From Platerodrilus igneus (taxonomy: Eukaryota > Arthropoda > Insecta > Coleoptera > Lycidae): a stretch of 64,000 nt of DNA. The position numbers and the translations under genes are program-made. Below, piece after piece: positions 12,001 through 23,112 of this stretch. Position 1 is the first letter of the stretch; the number at the start of each line of letters is the position of its first letter. The notes beneath the pieces are model-generated. The model was not told the DNA's origin. It did no database searches and saw nothing but the letters and a program-made list of their open reading frames with translations. Where the stretch lies: the NCBI GenBank assembly GCA_036346225.1, contig JARFIW010000999.1, positions 7,485,001 to 7,549,000 on the forward strand. Reading direction: 5' to 3'.

Positions 12001-12469
12001 ATTGTTATACTGCTTTTCAAACATTTATTTATTGCATAATTGCGCATTTAATATTGCATGTTGGGTGACGTCATCGACAGATGGGCGCGCCGAAATCTGT
12101 ATAAAGATTAGCGCTACCAACTGCCGTTATGTCTAGTAAACCGCGCTTGCGGAATTGTATTATGAACTTTTAAATTGTAAGAGGCTGATAACTGGCAATA
12201 TCCCTAAATACTGAACATAGTCAAAAAAATTATAAAGAAGGTGGTTAAGAGAAACTGTTGCACATTGTTTTAAAATATCCTGCTAAATCACTATAGATTC
12301 AACAAAAAAAAACAACCAATTTTTATCAATAATCGTTCTAGTTAAGATGCATCATATAAAATACAACTATTCCAGAAACGTGATCTCACTGACTTTCATC
12401 AAAGAACTAATTCCATTTTCAGAATTCCATGTTTAGATTAAAAATAATCCAAGCTGTAATCAAATATGA

Positions 12470-12590
12470 GTGTGATGTGACAGACGTGTCTGTTCAATGT
12501 AAAATTTATTTTATAGTAAAAATATATTTTATTTTTCAACATAATCTCATTGCAATTCCATACACATCCAGCGAGTTTTTGATATTTGTA
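12470..12590 (-). pseudogene. Mariner-like transposase relic (C-terminal end)
   Basis: Read on the minus strand, a frame with one stop gives KTRWMCMELQ, stop, DYVEK, then a stop codon at about 12540. The RW-C-EL-DYVEK-stop ending is typical of the last residues of irritans-type mariner transposases. AT-rich 3' sequence and a possible inverted end follow. Upstream transposase sequence is not recognisable, so only about 20 residues and the 3' flank survive. Confidence 0.45.
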
Positions 12591-12639
12591 AACTATTTAA
12601 GGAATAATCTTTCAAAAGTTATATAAAATAGGAATTAAT

Positions 12640-12740
12640 TTGTTACGTGTTAAGTGAATTAACCCATAACATGCTTTTTTCAATTATTGGATAACCAATT
12701 TCCATTTCCTATATTTCTTATACTTATTTAATATCATCAA
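12640..12740 (+). repeat. Repeat family A, copy A3 (first part)
   Basis: TGTTACGTGTTAAGTGAATT, AACCCATAACATGC and TTGGATAACCAATTTCC match the start of A1 and A2. The continuation is found at 13760, after an inserted LINE fragment, so A3 was split by that insertion. Confidence 0.6.
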
Positions 12741-12959
12741 CGAAATAATCCTTTTTTCTTGTTAGTACAATATATAATATAATACGACAAATACAGTATA
12801 AATATAATAAGTGTAATTAAATTGAAAGGTTAATATAAAAATTATCCGAAAAATATTTGTATGTATATAAATTAAATGAAAGAATACAATATTGAAAAAC
12901 GAAGTAAGTGCAAAATAGTAGTGAACTTAAAGTTATCTAACCAATATTTTTAGTTCAGC

Positions 12960-13745
12960 CTAGTTAGCACAAACTCATTCAACTGCTTATAGATTGTGTA
13001 TAGGTTAACGCCAAAAATATGTATAGATGAAAACATTTCCATGTCGATGTAATCAACCATAAGAGGTGTGATGAAACGCTATCGAAAAGGCAGTTGAATC
13101 TCTTGTTAGCCTACAGGGCACTTGCAAATTCATCAGGTTTAATAACTCAGGACAATTTAATAGTGTAATTCAAAATTTTAAATAATATTATTGTATCACA
13201 TTTAACTCTACAACTCTCTAAATAATGGAGATTTAACTGCTTACAGAGAACTGATTAAGACAAATGCCCAAGAACCAATCAAAATGCACAAACATGTAAG
13301 AATCTATTTTGAACACTTTACAGACTGTCAATGCGAACACGATAGCATGGAGACCAGATCGACAAAGCATATGACAAAATACTACAAACAAATGATATAT
13401 AAAGAATCTTATAAGCAGAAACAGAAAAGCCCAGCGAGTTTCTAGTAATAACGCCAAGTAAGCTTAAACCATGAGATTTGACCTTCTTAATGTAAGGAAT
13501 AAAAGTTAAGAGGCTGTCAAAAAGAACACCCAGGTCCTTAATTTCAGTTACTCTCATTAAGTCAAAACTGTTTCTATGATAGTTGAAATCGAAAGTATGC
13601 TTTGATCTTGGGAAGGATATAATAAAGCATGTGTTGGGGTTGAGAGATAAGTAATTCAAAAATCACCAATCGTTACAAGAGTCAAAGTCATATTAATCAG
13701 CAATCTCAATGTAGAAGAGTTTCAGGTCATCAGTATAAAAGTTAA
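12960..13745 (-). pseudogene. Jockey/CR1-like LINE fragment (RT C-terminal half)
   Basis: Minus-strand frames give a broken reverse transcriptase. A YTDDLK motif lies near 13728, where an active element has YADD. NYLSLNPNTCFIISF and EIKDLGVLFDSLLTF follow, then LSIWSPCYRVRIDSL near 13320, where a stop interrupts an SVQNRFLHVCAF continuation. This order matches the fingers-palm end and thumb of Jockey/CR1-type RTs, including the 'KDLGV.FD' landmark. The fragment starts abruptly inside RT, as expected of a 5'-truncated insertion, and splits repeat A3. It resembles the RT at 55909-56910 but is a different element. Confidence 0.75.
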
Positions 13746-13759
13746 AGAAATTCTTTGTT

Positions 13760-14270
13760 TCCTGAATCCAATCCTGTTTAGTTTATAAATTATTAGACAC
13801 AATGTAAGATTAGAATGATTTTAATAAGTATGGATACATTAAGATATCTTCGGAAATTTTTATTGCTCTCTGGGAATGAAATGTGAACATGCTTATTCCA
13901 GTGTCAAAGTTCTTTATTCCAATTGGGTATGAAACATTAACCAATTCGAATAAGTCAATTCCAGGAGTGAGGAAGACGTGTTAGAAAGGGTAGGGGTAAT
14001 TTACATGGACATAAATGAGGGACTTCGGTACCGGAATTGAACAGACATAGTTGCATTTTTTGGGGCGACGTTCTCGTTTGAGTAAATGTAATGTCCTAAT
14101 TATCGTTCCTACCTTTCTTTCACCTTTCCCTAGGTCACTACTGGGAATTGGAAGCAGCAACCCAATCAGCATTGTGAAAAATCAGACAATAAGGACCCAG
14201 AGAGCAGTTCGATGCCAGAAAACCTGAACTGTAAGTATTAATCTTGTAGAACTCTTAAATATGAATTTGA
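13760..14270 (+). repeat. Repeat family A, copy A3 (second part)
   Basis: It resumes the family A order: CCTGAATCCAATCCTG, a TAAATTATTAG segment, a TTTTAATAAGTATGGATAC segment and TTTATTCCAATTGGG. An exon-like segment follows at 14134-14230. The ATTATCGTTCC segment near 14097 matches one near 5280 in A1. Confidence 0.55.
14134..14230 (+). other. Exon-like segment in repeat family A (second copy)
   Basis: A 97-bp segment lies between TTTCCCTAG at 14133 and a strong donor ACT|GTAAGTATT at 14231. One frame is open throughout, reading NWKQQPNQH and PESSSMPENLN. It parallels the 98-bp segment at 5603-5700. No known domain was recognised. Confidence 0.4.
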
Positions 14271-14279
14271 ATAATTAAA

Positions 14280-17200
14280 TTGTAAGAAGTACAGGTAGCA
14301 ATAATGTATCAACTTTTGGCTATCACTTCGTTTGCCCTGAATCTTTTTCATCGGGTCATTTTAAATTTTAGTAAAAGAAATCTATAAGAGCTACATCATG
14401 AGACTATAGTGGATGAGGTAACGCTTGTTTACCCAATTTGACTAATTTAGCAGTTACAACAGTGGACAAATGTGAGAGACGATGCACTATTTTGATGAAA
14501 GAATAGTTTTTTCTTATATAAATGCGTATTTTTTCAGTTTAACATAACAATGTGTTAGCAAATTAAAATATTAGTCAGTTATTGTTTTTTCCTTTTTTAA
14601 ATAATAAATCAAGATTACGCCTTTAAAAACCAAAAATGGTGGCCATTAAATTAGTGGCCGAAACAACAATTTTTACTTTTTGGGAACATGCTCATTGTAA
14701 GAAGTCCACTATTCTAAATGTACTTTAGTTTCTAGAGTATAGTGATGTATCCCAGTAATAAATGATAAAAAAAACTCTTGGATTACGTTGGAATGTAGCC
14801 ATAATTTAAATTATCAAGAATTTGTCATTAAAATATATAGCATCTGTTACAGGTTTTTGAATAATTATATTATTAAAAGACGCGGGAACGCTGTAACAAG
14901 TAAGGATGCACTGGCTAACTACAGTAGTGCAAGCTGCGTCCCTATAGAAACAAATGGAAGAAAATAGAACAATTGAACAATAAAAAAATTGCCTACGAGC
15001 AATTTCAAGCTACGTTACGAGTAACTATTATCTTGAAAGGCTTTCAACGTCTGTCAAGTTTATGGGTGCCAACTTATCTAATCTAGTTTAGTGAAAATCT
15101 TTTTAAATGGCGAGCAATTCGGAGGAATTCTGATTACATTAGTCTGGTGTAATGGAATTTCTTTCAAAATTATTTGATACATGCAATCAAGAAAAATACA
15201 GTCTCACTGCATCACCTACATCTATTTTTAATACATCAGTGTTATTATTGTAAATAGGTATATATAGAAACTTTAAGGTCACCCAAAACTTTCAACGCCA
15301 TTCACATAATAATGGTCTTGAAACAGGCACGTAAATCATCCAAATAAATTTTAACAACCTTCACGATAATATTTCTGCAAACATTTATGTTTAAAATTAC
15401 TTAAATCCAAATAAATCGCAACTAGCATAATATTTTCTAATGAATTCGAATGCCTACAGCATTTATTTGACGTTTACACCATTTTGTCACTTTTAGTTAG
15501 TCACACCCTTTGTTTATTTTCCTATAACTGTTAAATTACATCATTTACTGTGTTACAATCTCCAATGTCTAGGCTTCTTAAATCTAATAAAGCAAACAAT
15601 ATAACCTACAATTCAGGTGGACATTTTATAGTTTTGTTGTTCAGCTAAACAGGTTTCATCCCAAAACAAAAGAATAATTTATAACTATTTAAACTAACCT
15701 TTTAAGTGCGTGTTAATTTAATTAAGATCCTTCATTTCACCAGCTGAAATCCACAATACAAAGGATCACTCAAGTTACCACCACATTAAACACCAAGTTG
15801 CTACTTCCAAGCCAATGAGGTTCTTCAACTTCGTTATATGAATAATCTTTCCTGTGTTTATTAGTTACTGATTCGTGGGTAATTAATTAATTGATTTCTG
15901 GCGGCTATCTAGCAACCCTCCACCCCCCCAAGTCTTTGCTCCTGAGAGGAATGCTATTAGTATCTCTACGTGAAAGACACATATCTTTCTATGGTTTATT
16001 TAAACTAGCATAATGTGTATACATAATATAAATGAATACATGGTACTGTATGATGATGTTTGGTTGGTAATTTAATATCTGTAGATTTCACTAACCTTGT
16101 GGCGCTTTATTTGTATTTAATAACTTTGTAATAGCCTGATTTTTATGCGTTTTAAAAACATTGTAAACTATAGCTGTAATTAATTCGGTATATTTTTCCA
16201 AATGGATTGAACAATATAAAAGCTTTCTTAATTTTACATGAAAAATACCTAATATTAGAGTTTTCCTTTTTAGTGGCTTTTATGAGTTTCTAACCTTCAT
16301 GACCTAAATTTCTTTTATTGAAATGTCATGCTCAATAAACACTATTATTCATGAAACCAATATATACGAAATAATATCAATATTAAATTGTCTGTTTTAG
16401 ATTAATTTCTTCCTTCTTTTCATTTAGTTTCTGTTTAACATAACACCAAAGTGTCACTTATCTTGTTTTAGTGTATTTATATTCAGTAAAAAATCAAGTA
16501 TCAAAATTAAAATAATACTTTGTTTTCAAAATTAGCGACCTAGTATGTTGAAGTTACAATTTGAAATATTCCATACATAGTAACATATTACAAGTAATAT
16601 CGGTTTTATATGTATTTTATTTTAAACACTTTTATTAACTACATTAAGCATCACCCCTTCAGGTGTAGAGTTTTTAAAGATAAAAAATAGAATTATGCCA
16701 AGGAATAAAGTGATTTATCTAAGAAAAGGCTATTGAGTAAAAACAAATAGATGGTGATATAATTTTGTTACTAAATCAACATTTTATTTTTTAGTAAGTA
16801 AATGGATATGATAAAACTAATACTGCTTGTATTAACAACATCTATTCAGTATATTTAAGCATGAATTTTAACAAATCATACCAATTCAAAACTAACTGTG
16901 TAAAATTACAACCAACTGTTGCAAGGCTTACAAAACCATCTCCTGATATGTAGCTTGATATGTAATAGCAGTACAAATACATTTCTCGATCAAACATACA
17001 AGAATCACAACAGAAACGTTGTAATTAATGCAATTCAACTTTTGAACTATAGTACACATTACAAAAGCGCATGATGTGAAAATCACTTACATTTATTAAT
17101 TCTTTGAATTCATTTATTCCAACACTGGTGACACTAGGATTTAAAACTCCATAATTTTTTACCGGTAATTACCGGTTTCTAAAAGTAACAAAAAGTGTAA

Positions 17201-17380
17201 TTACTGAAGTAACTAGTACTAGTGACATCAACTTTAAAAACAAATTTATAATTTATTTAATTCGACTATCAAAACTATTTTCTTGCAAACATCTAATTTT
17301 TTCTTAGAAATGAGAGAAATTAATTTTAAAATCATATTAAGTTTGAAAAAAGCAATTACTTCATCCCAATTATCAACCAC
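14280..17380. other. BLTP3 intron, no feature seen
   Basis: Three kilobases of AT-rich intron. Apart from a short C-rich run near 15920 I see no gene, tandem repeat or element end. Old decayed elements cannot be excluded by eye. Confidence 0.5.
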
Positions 17381-17389
17381 CTATTTCAT

Positions 17390-18770
17390 CATCATCATTA
17401 GGTCTTCAGTTCTAGAACTGGTTGGACGTGTACCTCTATTGCTTTCTATTGTGAACTAACCTACACATTTCTCTGGAATTCCCACAGCCTATATCTTTTA
17501 CTATCTGTGTGCAATAATCTAACCCAAGTCTATATCTACCTCTCTTTTTTCCTTTCTCTGCTCTAATATATTACACATTATTCCTTCATACATTAGTATG
17601 TGTCCTATCATCCTATCCCCCCCCCCCTATTTTTTACTGTTTTCCACATATTTCTTTCTTCCCCTAACATTTCGAGAACCTTTTACTTCTTAACTTTATC
17701 CGTCCATGATTTCTTCATCATACATCTGTAGCACTACATTTCAAAGGCTTCTACCTTTTCCTGTCAGCTTCTCCCACTGTCCACGTTTTATATCTTTTGC
17801 ACTCTTCCCATCTTGAATTATTTGACTTCGTATGTAACAGAAATCTTTAACATCTTGTAAGTTTTCGTTTCCTACTTGTATTCTGATTTCTAACTTATTT
17901 ACCTCTTCTTTACATACTAATACTTTAGTTTTATTTTTGTTAATTTTCATACAGTATCTTTCTGCTAGTACTGTTTCCATTTCATTAAGAGCTGCTTCTA
18001 ACTCTTCCTTGCTAGATGCTAATACCGCTATATCATCTGCAAATCTAAGCATATCAATCGCTTGTCCCTGCATAATAATTCCAAATGTCTTTTTGCATTT
18101 GACAGTATCCATTGCCTCTTCGATATACAAGTTAAAAATTAACGGGGATAGGGCACATCCCTGTCTCACAGTTTTCTAATATCTACTTCTCTACGTTCCT
18201 GCTCTAATTCTATTACTACTGTTTTCTCTTTATGCAAGCTATGTACTATTCGTCTGTCTCTGTAACTCATTCTAATCTTTTGGAGTATTTCGAACATATT
18301 CTCCCATTGGACATTATCGGATGCATTTGCCAGATGTGTAACCCTATATACACGCTTTCTCCTTTTTCTATTGTTTTTCCATTAATACCGTCTAAGCAAA
18401 AATGGTGTCCCATGTTCCCCTGTTTCGTCTAAAGCCAAATTGATCATCTCCTGGTATTTCTTCAGCCCATTTTTCTATACGTTTTTATACAATTCTAGTT
18501 AATAGTTTTGACAGATGTGCTGTCAAACCTATTGTTCGAAAGTTTTCACATCTATCCGCAACTTTCTTGGTATAATGACTATGGTGTTATGTTTGAAATC
18601 TTTAGGTATCGCCTATCTCATACAAATAGCTTACAAGTTGGAAGAGACATTCTGTTACTGCTTGTCCAGCAGCTTTTAGAGTTTCTGCTTGCACCTAATC
18701 TGTACCCGGCGCCTTACCATTTTTCAGACCTTTTAATGCTAATTCAAACTCATCTCCAAGTATAGGATAC
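17390..18770 (-). pseudogene. RTE-like LINE, RT and 3' end, 5'-truncated
   Basis: Minus-strand frames carry the reverse transcriptase. RQGCALSPLIFNLY and FADDIAVLA (near 18035, the catalytic ADD) are in the 17741-18169 frame. Upstream, in other frames, are QFGFRRNRG (near 18440) and pieces of the fingers. Downstream, broken frames show EAFEM, then MMKKSWTDKV, then RMIGHIL, the characteristic RTE C-terminal region. The element ends in a TGATGATGATG-type tail at about 17395, complementary to the ATCATCATCATTA seen on the plus strand. A run of 11 C at 17617-17627 lies within it. It stops near 18770 inside the RT N-terminal part. It probably belongs to the same family as the endonuclease copies at 1-1310 and 29590-30900. 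Confidence 0.85.
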
Positions 18771-18779
18771 CCAAGTCAT

Positions 18780-19059
18780 TCTTTTGAAACTCTGATTGTT
18801 TGTTAGAGTAATCCGTGCAGGCACGAAAGAAAGCAACAAAGTCCATCATAAACCAATTTATTATAAACCTTTAATAAACATAGTCCCAAAAAAGATTTTT
18901 ACAAAACAGCAAAAAAACGAACAATTTGCATAATCGTCCTGTCATAACGTAAGGCAAACAAAGCATAAATTTGCATATTACATAACATAAAAGTATAAAT
19001 AAAATTACAAAATCTTAAAAATCTAAATACTAGGTACATAAATATACAGGTATACTTAC

Positions 19060-19062
<3 letters not shown>
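18780..19062. other. AT-rich spacer
   Basis: Sequence between the RTE fragment and the first (TA)n tract. Nothing was recognised. Confidence 0.4.

Positions 19063-19090
<28 letters not shown>
19063..19090. repeat. (TA)n tract
   Basis: 28 bp of pure AT dinucleotide repeat at the left border of element T1. Confidence 0.95.
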
Positions 19091-19094
<4 letters not shown>

Positions 19095-19754
19095 ATTGCT
19101 GTGATAAGGGGTTGTTTAGGGGTGTATTGAGTAGTAAGAGTCATGTAGTAACTGTAAATCGCGCTAGGAATCAGAAAGCTGCATTCATTTAACAGAAAAA
19201 TAACTAATTCGTACATTATGTAAATAGTAAGTATTTAACACCCTGTATATAGACTGTAATTAACATTAATCAATGCAATTAAGCATATCTATCAACAATA
19301 GAACGCGTATTCAGCAATGAAATAACCGTACATGTACTTAAACGTCGTTGAGGAGTGTTTTACAAATTTATAAAATAAAATACGCAGAAGATAAGATGAA
19401 ACCTAACAAATCTTCATGCAATTACGCTGGAACCATGAGCGCTTTGATAAGAAAACGCACTTTCAAATAAATAAATACATAAACGAAAACAGCACTAGAG
19501 TTACATCATTTATTTTTGTACAATTATCCAAAAGCATTATCTATACAAAACAACAGACGTAAGTTGAAAGTCTGGCCACGATAACAAATAATAAGGTATC
19601 AAAGATCGCAAATAAACAACCATGACACGGAAATCCAAGAGAGTTTCATCAGAAAACAGCTTAAAAATACAGGGAATATTAAAGACAAAAGCTGGTTGGT
19701 TGAAACAATCTGTAAAACTGCTGGGAAAACCCAACCCAAAGGTAGTGGAAAAGG

Positions 19755-19790
19755 CTATTTAACACCTACCAGTGATAAGACAGCTCAGTC
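19755..19790 (+). promoter_or_regulatory. TATA box and initiator in T1
   Basis: CTATTTAA is followed 28 bp later by CTCAGTC. The T1' copy has AGCTATATAACGCC at the matching place (about 62744-62753, minus strand), so the promoter is kept while the flanks diverge. Confidence 0.55.
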
Positions 19791-20130
19791 TACACTTGAA
19801 GCACGTTGAATCCACATCACTTTTGACCAGAAATCTACGCGTCAAATAAATAAAGTTTAGAATATAGTGAAAATAGTGCTGCATAAAAATTGTGACGAGT
19901 TTTTACCGTTTTATTTTAGAAAACATGAGTAGAAATTGGGTAATTAATTTAAATTAAATATTTATAATCATATAAAGCTTCGAATTGGCTTCTGGACTAT
20001 TTCTAGTACAATTCTGAAACAATTCTAATCAGATTCTGGTACAATTCTAATCGGCTTCCAGTCAAATGCTGGACTATTTCTGGGATAATTCATAATACTA
20101 AGTAACCCACGATTTCAAGAGGTATTTAAG

Positions 20131-20306
20131 TGAAGAGATTCAAAGCATATGCAGAAAAATATAGAATAAAGAACGAGGTGATTTTTGGAAAACAAGGGGT
20201 AACTGTACTGAAACATTGGTTCAACAAAGTAGAGCATTGGTATTCAATTGAAGACAACAAGGGGGTGTTGATCCACAACACGAAACAACATATCAGCAAA
20301 TCACAG
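20131..20306 (+). other. Conserved exon-like open frame ending at a donor (T1)
   Basis: The frame reads KRFKAYAEKYRIKNEV, then EHWYSIEDNKGVLIHNT, and ends KSQ at CAG|GTC. There is no ATG; an in-frame TAA precedes the first GTG, so it would be an internal exon (acceptor-like TATTTAAG at 20130). T1' has the same frame with EHWFSIEDNKGVLIHNT and the same donor. Between copies, several differences in the SIEDNKGVLIHNT block are silent third-position changes. The protein family is not recognised. Confidence 0.4.
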
Positions 20307-20873
20307 GTCAGATCTACTTAATTTTAAGATATTTTTCAATTTAAATTTTAATACTGAATTTATTCAATTTATCCAAAACTTGTAAAGAGTCAACAAGAAA
20401 CATTGCATACGTTTAAACTTACGTAATAAATCATAAAGAGGTCTCGAACGTTCCAGATTTTTTTGTAAAGGTATAGTTTTTAGTGACTTTATTTTAAACT
20501 AAGAGAATATAAATTTTGGGATAAATAACAAATATGATATTAATTGATTGAAGGGTGTATTTAAAGAATTTCAAAAATTGTAAATATTATTTCCTTTCAT
20601 TATATGAATGTTGATTGACCCCGTTTTATCAATTCAGACAGGTAATCATAAAGGGGTGAAAAAGGAAAATTGATCATCGTAACGTTGTGCACTCTGTGTA
20701 GATTAAAAAAGGGCTAGCCGTGGCATAATAATAAAAGTAAAAGATTAAATTGTAAAAAGTAAAAGAATTTGAGAGAAACACAGGAGGTGGTGTTAAGTAG
20801 AACGTTTATTACACCGAGTACGGTGTCATATCAATTTATATGACTAAACAATGGGGGGGGGGTAAATACATAG

Positions 20874-20875
<2 letters not shown>

Positions 20876-20913
<38 letters not shown>
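20876..20913. repeat. (TA)n tract
   Basis: 38 bp of TA repeat shared as the border between T1 and T2b. Confidence 0.95.
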
Positions 20914-20915
<2 letters not shown>

Positions 20916-23074
20916 CTGTGTATCCCTGTTATTAGATTCGAGCCTCACGAATTGGGTGCCAAAGAATGCTGTGAAACCTACAAAATCCGTGAACTACGCT
21001 TTTCGAATCGAGCCTCACGAATTGGGCGTCAAGAATGCTGTGAAACCTACAAAAAGCTATTCATTACCTTAACTGTGTTGGTCCATTGACTTTCTTCTGT
21101 TAATCGCCTCGGCTGCTCCTCTAGATAGCTTTCATCCTCATACATAAAAAAACAAACACATTCCTACCACAAACATCAACGTCAACTCTATTTACATCAA
21201 TATTCACAATACATTAAAATTTCAAAATTAATATTCAGCATAAATTTTAATATCGGAAAATTTCAAAATTAAATTTATTATCATTTTAATGTGCATCCAG
21301 AATTAAAGTCCTTGTAGGATGCCTACTAATTACTATAACAATATATGCAGAGTACAAAGGAGCATCTACCACCCCTTTACGTTAATTAACCAGGTTCGTC
21401 TAATTGAGCTCAAAGACATACCCTAAATTTTCATCATAACCCAGAACATCAATACTAAATACCCTTTCTACTTAAACAAGCAAATTTCACCTTAAAATTA
21501 AAATATTATTGTTAGTACCATTTCACTACTGTCCATTTTGAGTAAATCAATTATAAAGTTATTCAACACACACAAAATATCAAAGTTCAAACAAAATAGT
21601 ATAATTTACCTGAAGGTTACTTGCACTCTTAGCTTCAATGTAAATCGTCCATATTGTTAATCACACCATTCCAACTGGGTTATATTTACGGCTTCTGATT
21701 CTCAACGCTTTAAAAATTTTCTCCATCACCATTTATTTAAAGTTGTTTCAGGGCTTTTCCGGAACTAATCTGTGTATATCTGAACCTTGTTTTGTGGATC
21801 CAGACACGTTTATGCACCATTTAAGTATTAATACCCCCGAAAAATAACAAAGAACTTCATACTTCTTTCACCAATATCCGCCAAAACTGCCTACTTTTGT
21901 GTATATATTTGCCGTTGTAAATTTTTACCAATTGGTACAGTAATACTAAACTTTATTACCTTGTATCTTCTTTTCTAAGTGCACTAACGTACATTCATTG
22001 TAGCACGTATAGAACAAGCTGTTTTAAATCACATAATATTCGAGCAAACTGTTTAAATTATTTAATATTAAAACCGGAAAACTAAAAAGCACTGTTTAAC
22101 GCGTTCAATCAAGTCGAAGATCTAAGAGAGCTTCTTCATATTCACCTCCGTATATATAGCGGTTAGCCTGTCTGTCGGTCTGTTCCCCAAAACGGACAAT
22201 TCTAAAGAATTTCGCCTGCTATGTTCCCATTCCGCAGCCCGGCATGCGATTTTTACGAATTTTGCACTCGCCTCAGTTAAATCTCAGAAAATTTCCACAC
22301 GGCACGCAACGTCTGAGAATACCTAATTAAATTTTATACAGAAATGTTATTTGTACCTCTTAATTTTGCCTTTTACTTTCAACCAATCGCAACCCCATGA
22401 CGTTGCTCTACTCACGCCTTTTTACTATATGTGTCTCGGTCTTGCGCCTATTATCTGTCTCTATCTACCCTGTTCTTATTAGTGCAAATTGATATTCCTT
22501 ATTATCGATTATTTCAGTCCATGTGGACTATCTGGGTTAAATAACCCCGTATCGCACCTTCTCGTGAATATTAAGCCCCGGTTTCTCCAAGATTCTTTGT
22601 AACTATTAATTATCTGCAACATTTACGCAGAATGAGCTTTTTAAAAATACGCAGGTGTTTAAACATACTATTAATTCTCAGAGCTTGATTTCATGGTATT
22701 TTATTGGGTTTTTCAAGTTTTTATAGATATTATATGTTACTAACGGTTCAATTAACTTCAATTACAATTATTATCTGTACGTTTTGTTTAATACCGGTTA
22801 CTTGAAATAGAGTTAATTAATATAAATTTTGCACGTAATTTTTATTTGTTTCTTTACTAGGGATAATTAAATTACCCGTAAAGTTTTCTAATACTGCTTC
22901 CTTTTATATAAAGCGTCTTATAAATAATTTAAATTTCTTAATTTTAATAAAACGAATGAATTTTTATGCTTCACGCTGTTATTTAATAACGCGTACCTTT
23001 TCCAAAAGCTTCTACACAGTGATTAAAATTATTTGATGTGATTATTTAATTTTCTACCCTGGTCTAAATATGAG

Positions 23075-23075
<1 letters not shown>
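20914..23075 (-). mobile_element. TA-bounded element T2b
   Basis: A full copy of the T2 subfamily in reverse orientation. On the minus strand it starts ATTACTCATATTTAGACC (right end, 23058-23076) and ends CACAGCAATA next to the left (TA)n. It aligns by eye over its length with T2a (25945-28147), T2c (52585-54644) and the start of T2d (63569). It has a TATA box at 22151-22158, a CpG-containing upstream region, and the donor TTCAG|GTAAAT at 21609. Near the end lie two tandem tRNA-Lys-like modules (20935-20961 and 21004-21031). No protein is encoded. Confidence 0.65.
20935..21031 (-). repeat. Tandem tRNA-Lys PBS-like modules in T2b
   Basis: On the minus strand each module reads TGRCGCCCAATTCGTGAGGC-like and then TCGA, complementary in form to the 3' half of tRNA-Lys (acceptor strand with CCA, and T-arm). 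Each follows CACAGCATTCT. The unit is about 68-70 bp and is present twice. Confidence 0.5.

Positions 23076-23111
<36 letters not shown>
23076..23111. repeat. (TA)n tract
   Basis: 36 bp of TA repeat between T2b and T3. Confidence 0.95.

Positions 23112-23112
<1 letters not shown>

Larger units (their letters stand above)
19091..20875 (+). mobile_element. TA-bounded element T1
   Basis: A 1.8-kb element between two (TA)n tracts. Its ends read ATTGCTGTGATAAGG on the left and ATACATAGCAAT on the right, imperfect inverted ends TTGCTRTG. A second copy in reverse orientation lies at 61628-63447 (T1'). It has a core promoter (CTATTTAA at 19755, initiator CTCAGTC at 19783). About 520 bp downstream comes a splice donor CACAG|GTCAGA at 20307, preceded by an open exon-like frame. 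A run of ten G occurs at 20853-20862. No transposase or RT was recognised. It could be a solo LTR-like sequence or a non-autonomous DNA element. Confidence 0.6.

Noticed and set aside
18899..19216. Open frame with a YIYIYIYIY run (minus strand)
   Set aside because: It is the (TA)n tract read as codons. The same holds for 34718-34936. No real protein features.
20935..21031. tRNA-derived SINE or tRNA gene
   Set aside because: A B-box-like GATTCGAGCC is present, but there is no A box, no cloverleaf and no 5' tRNA half. The match is limited to the 3' half, which fits a primer-binding site better.
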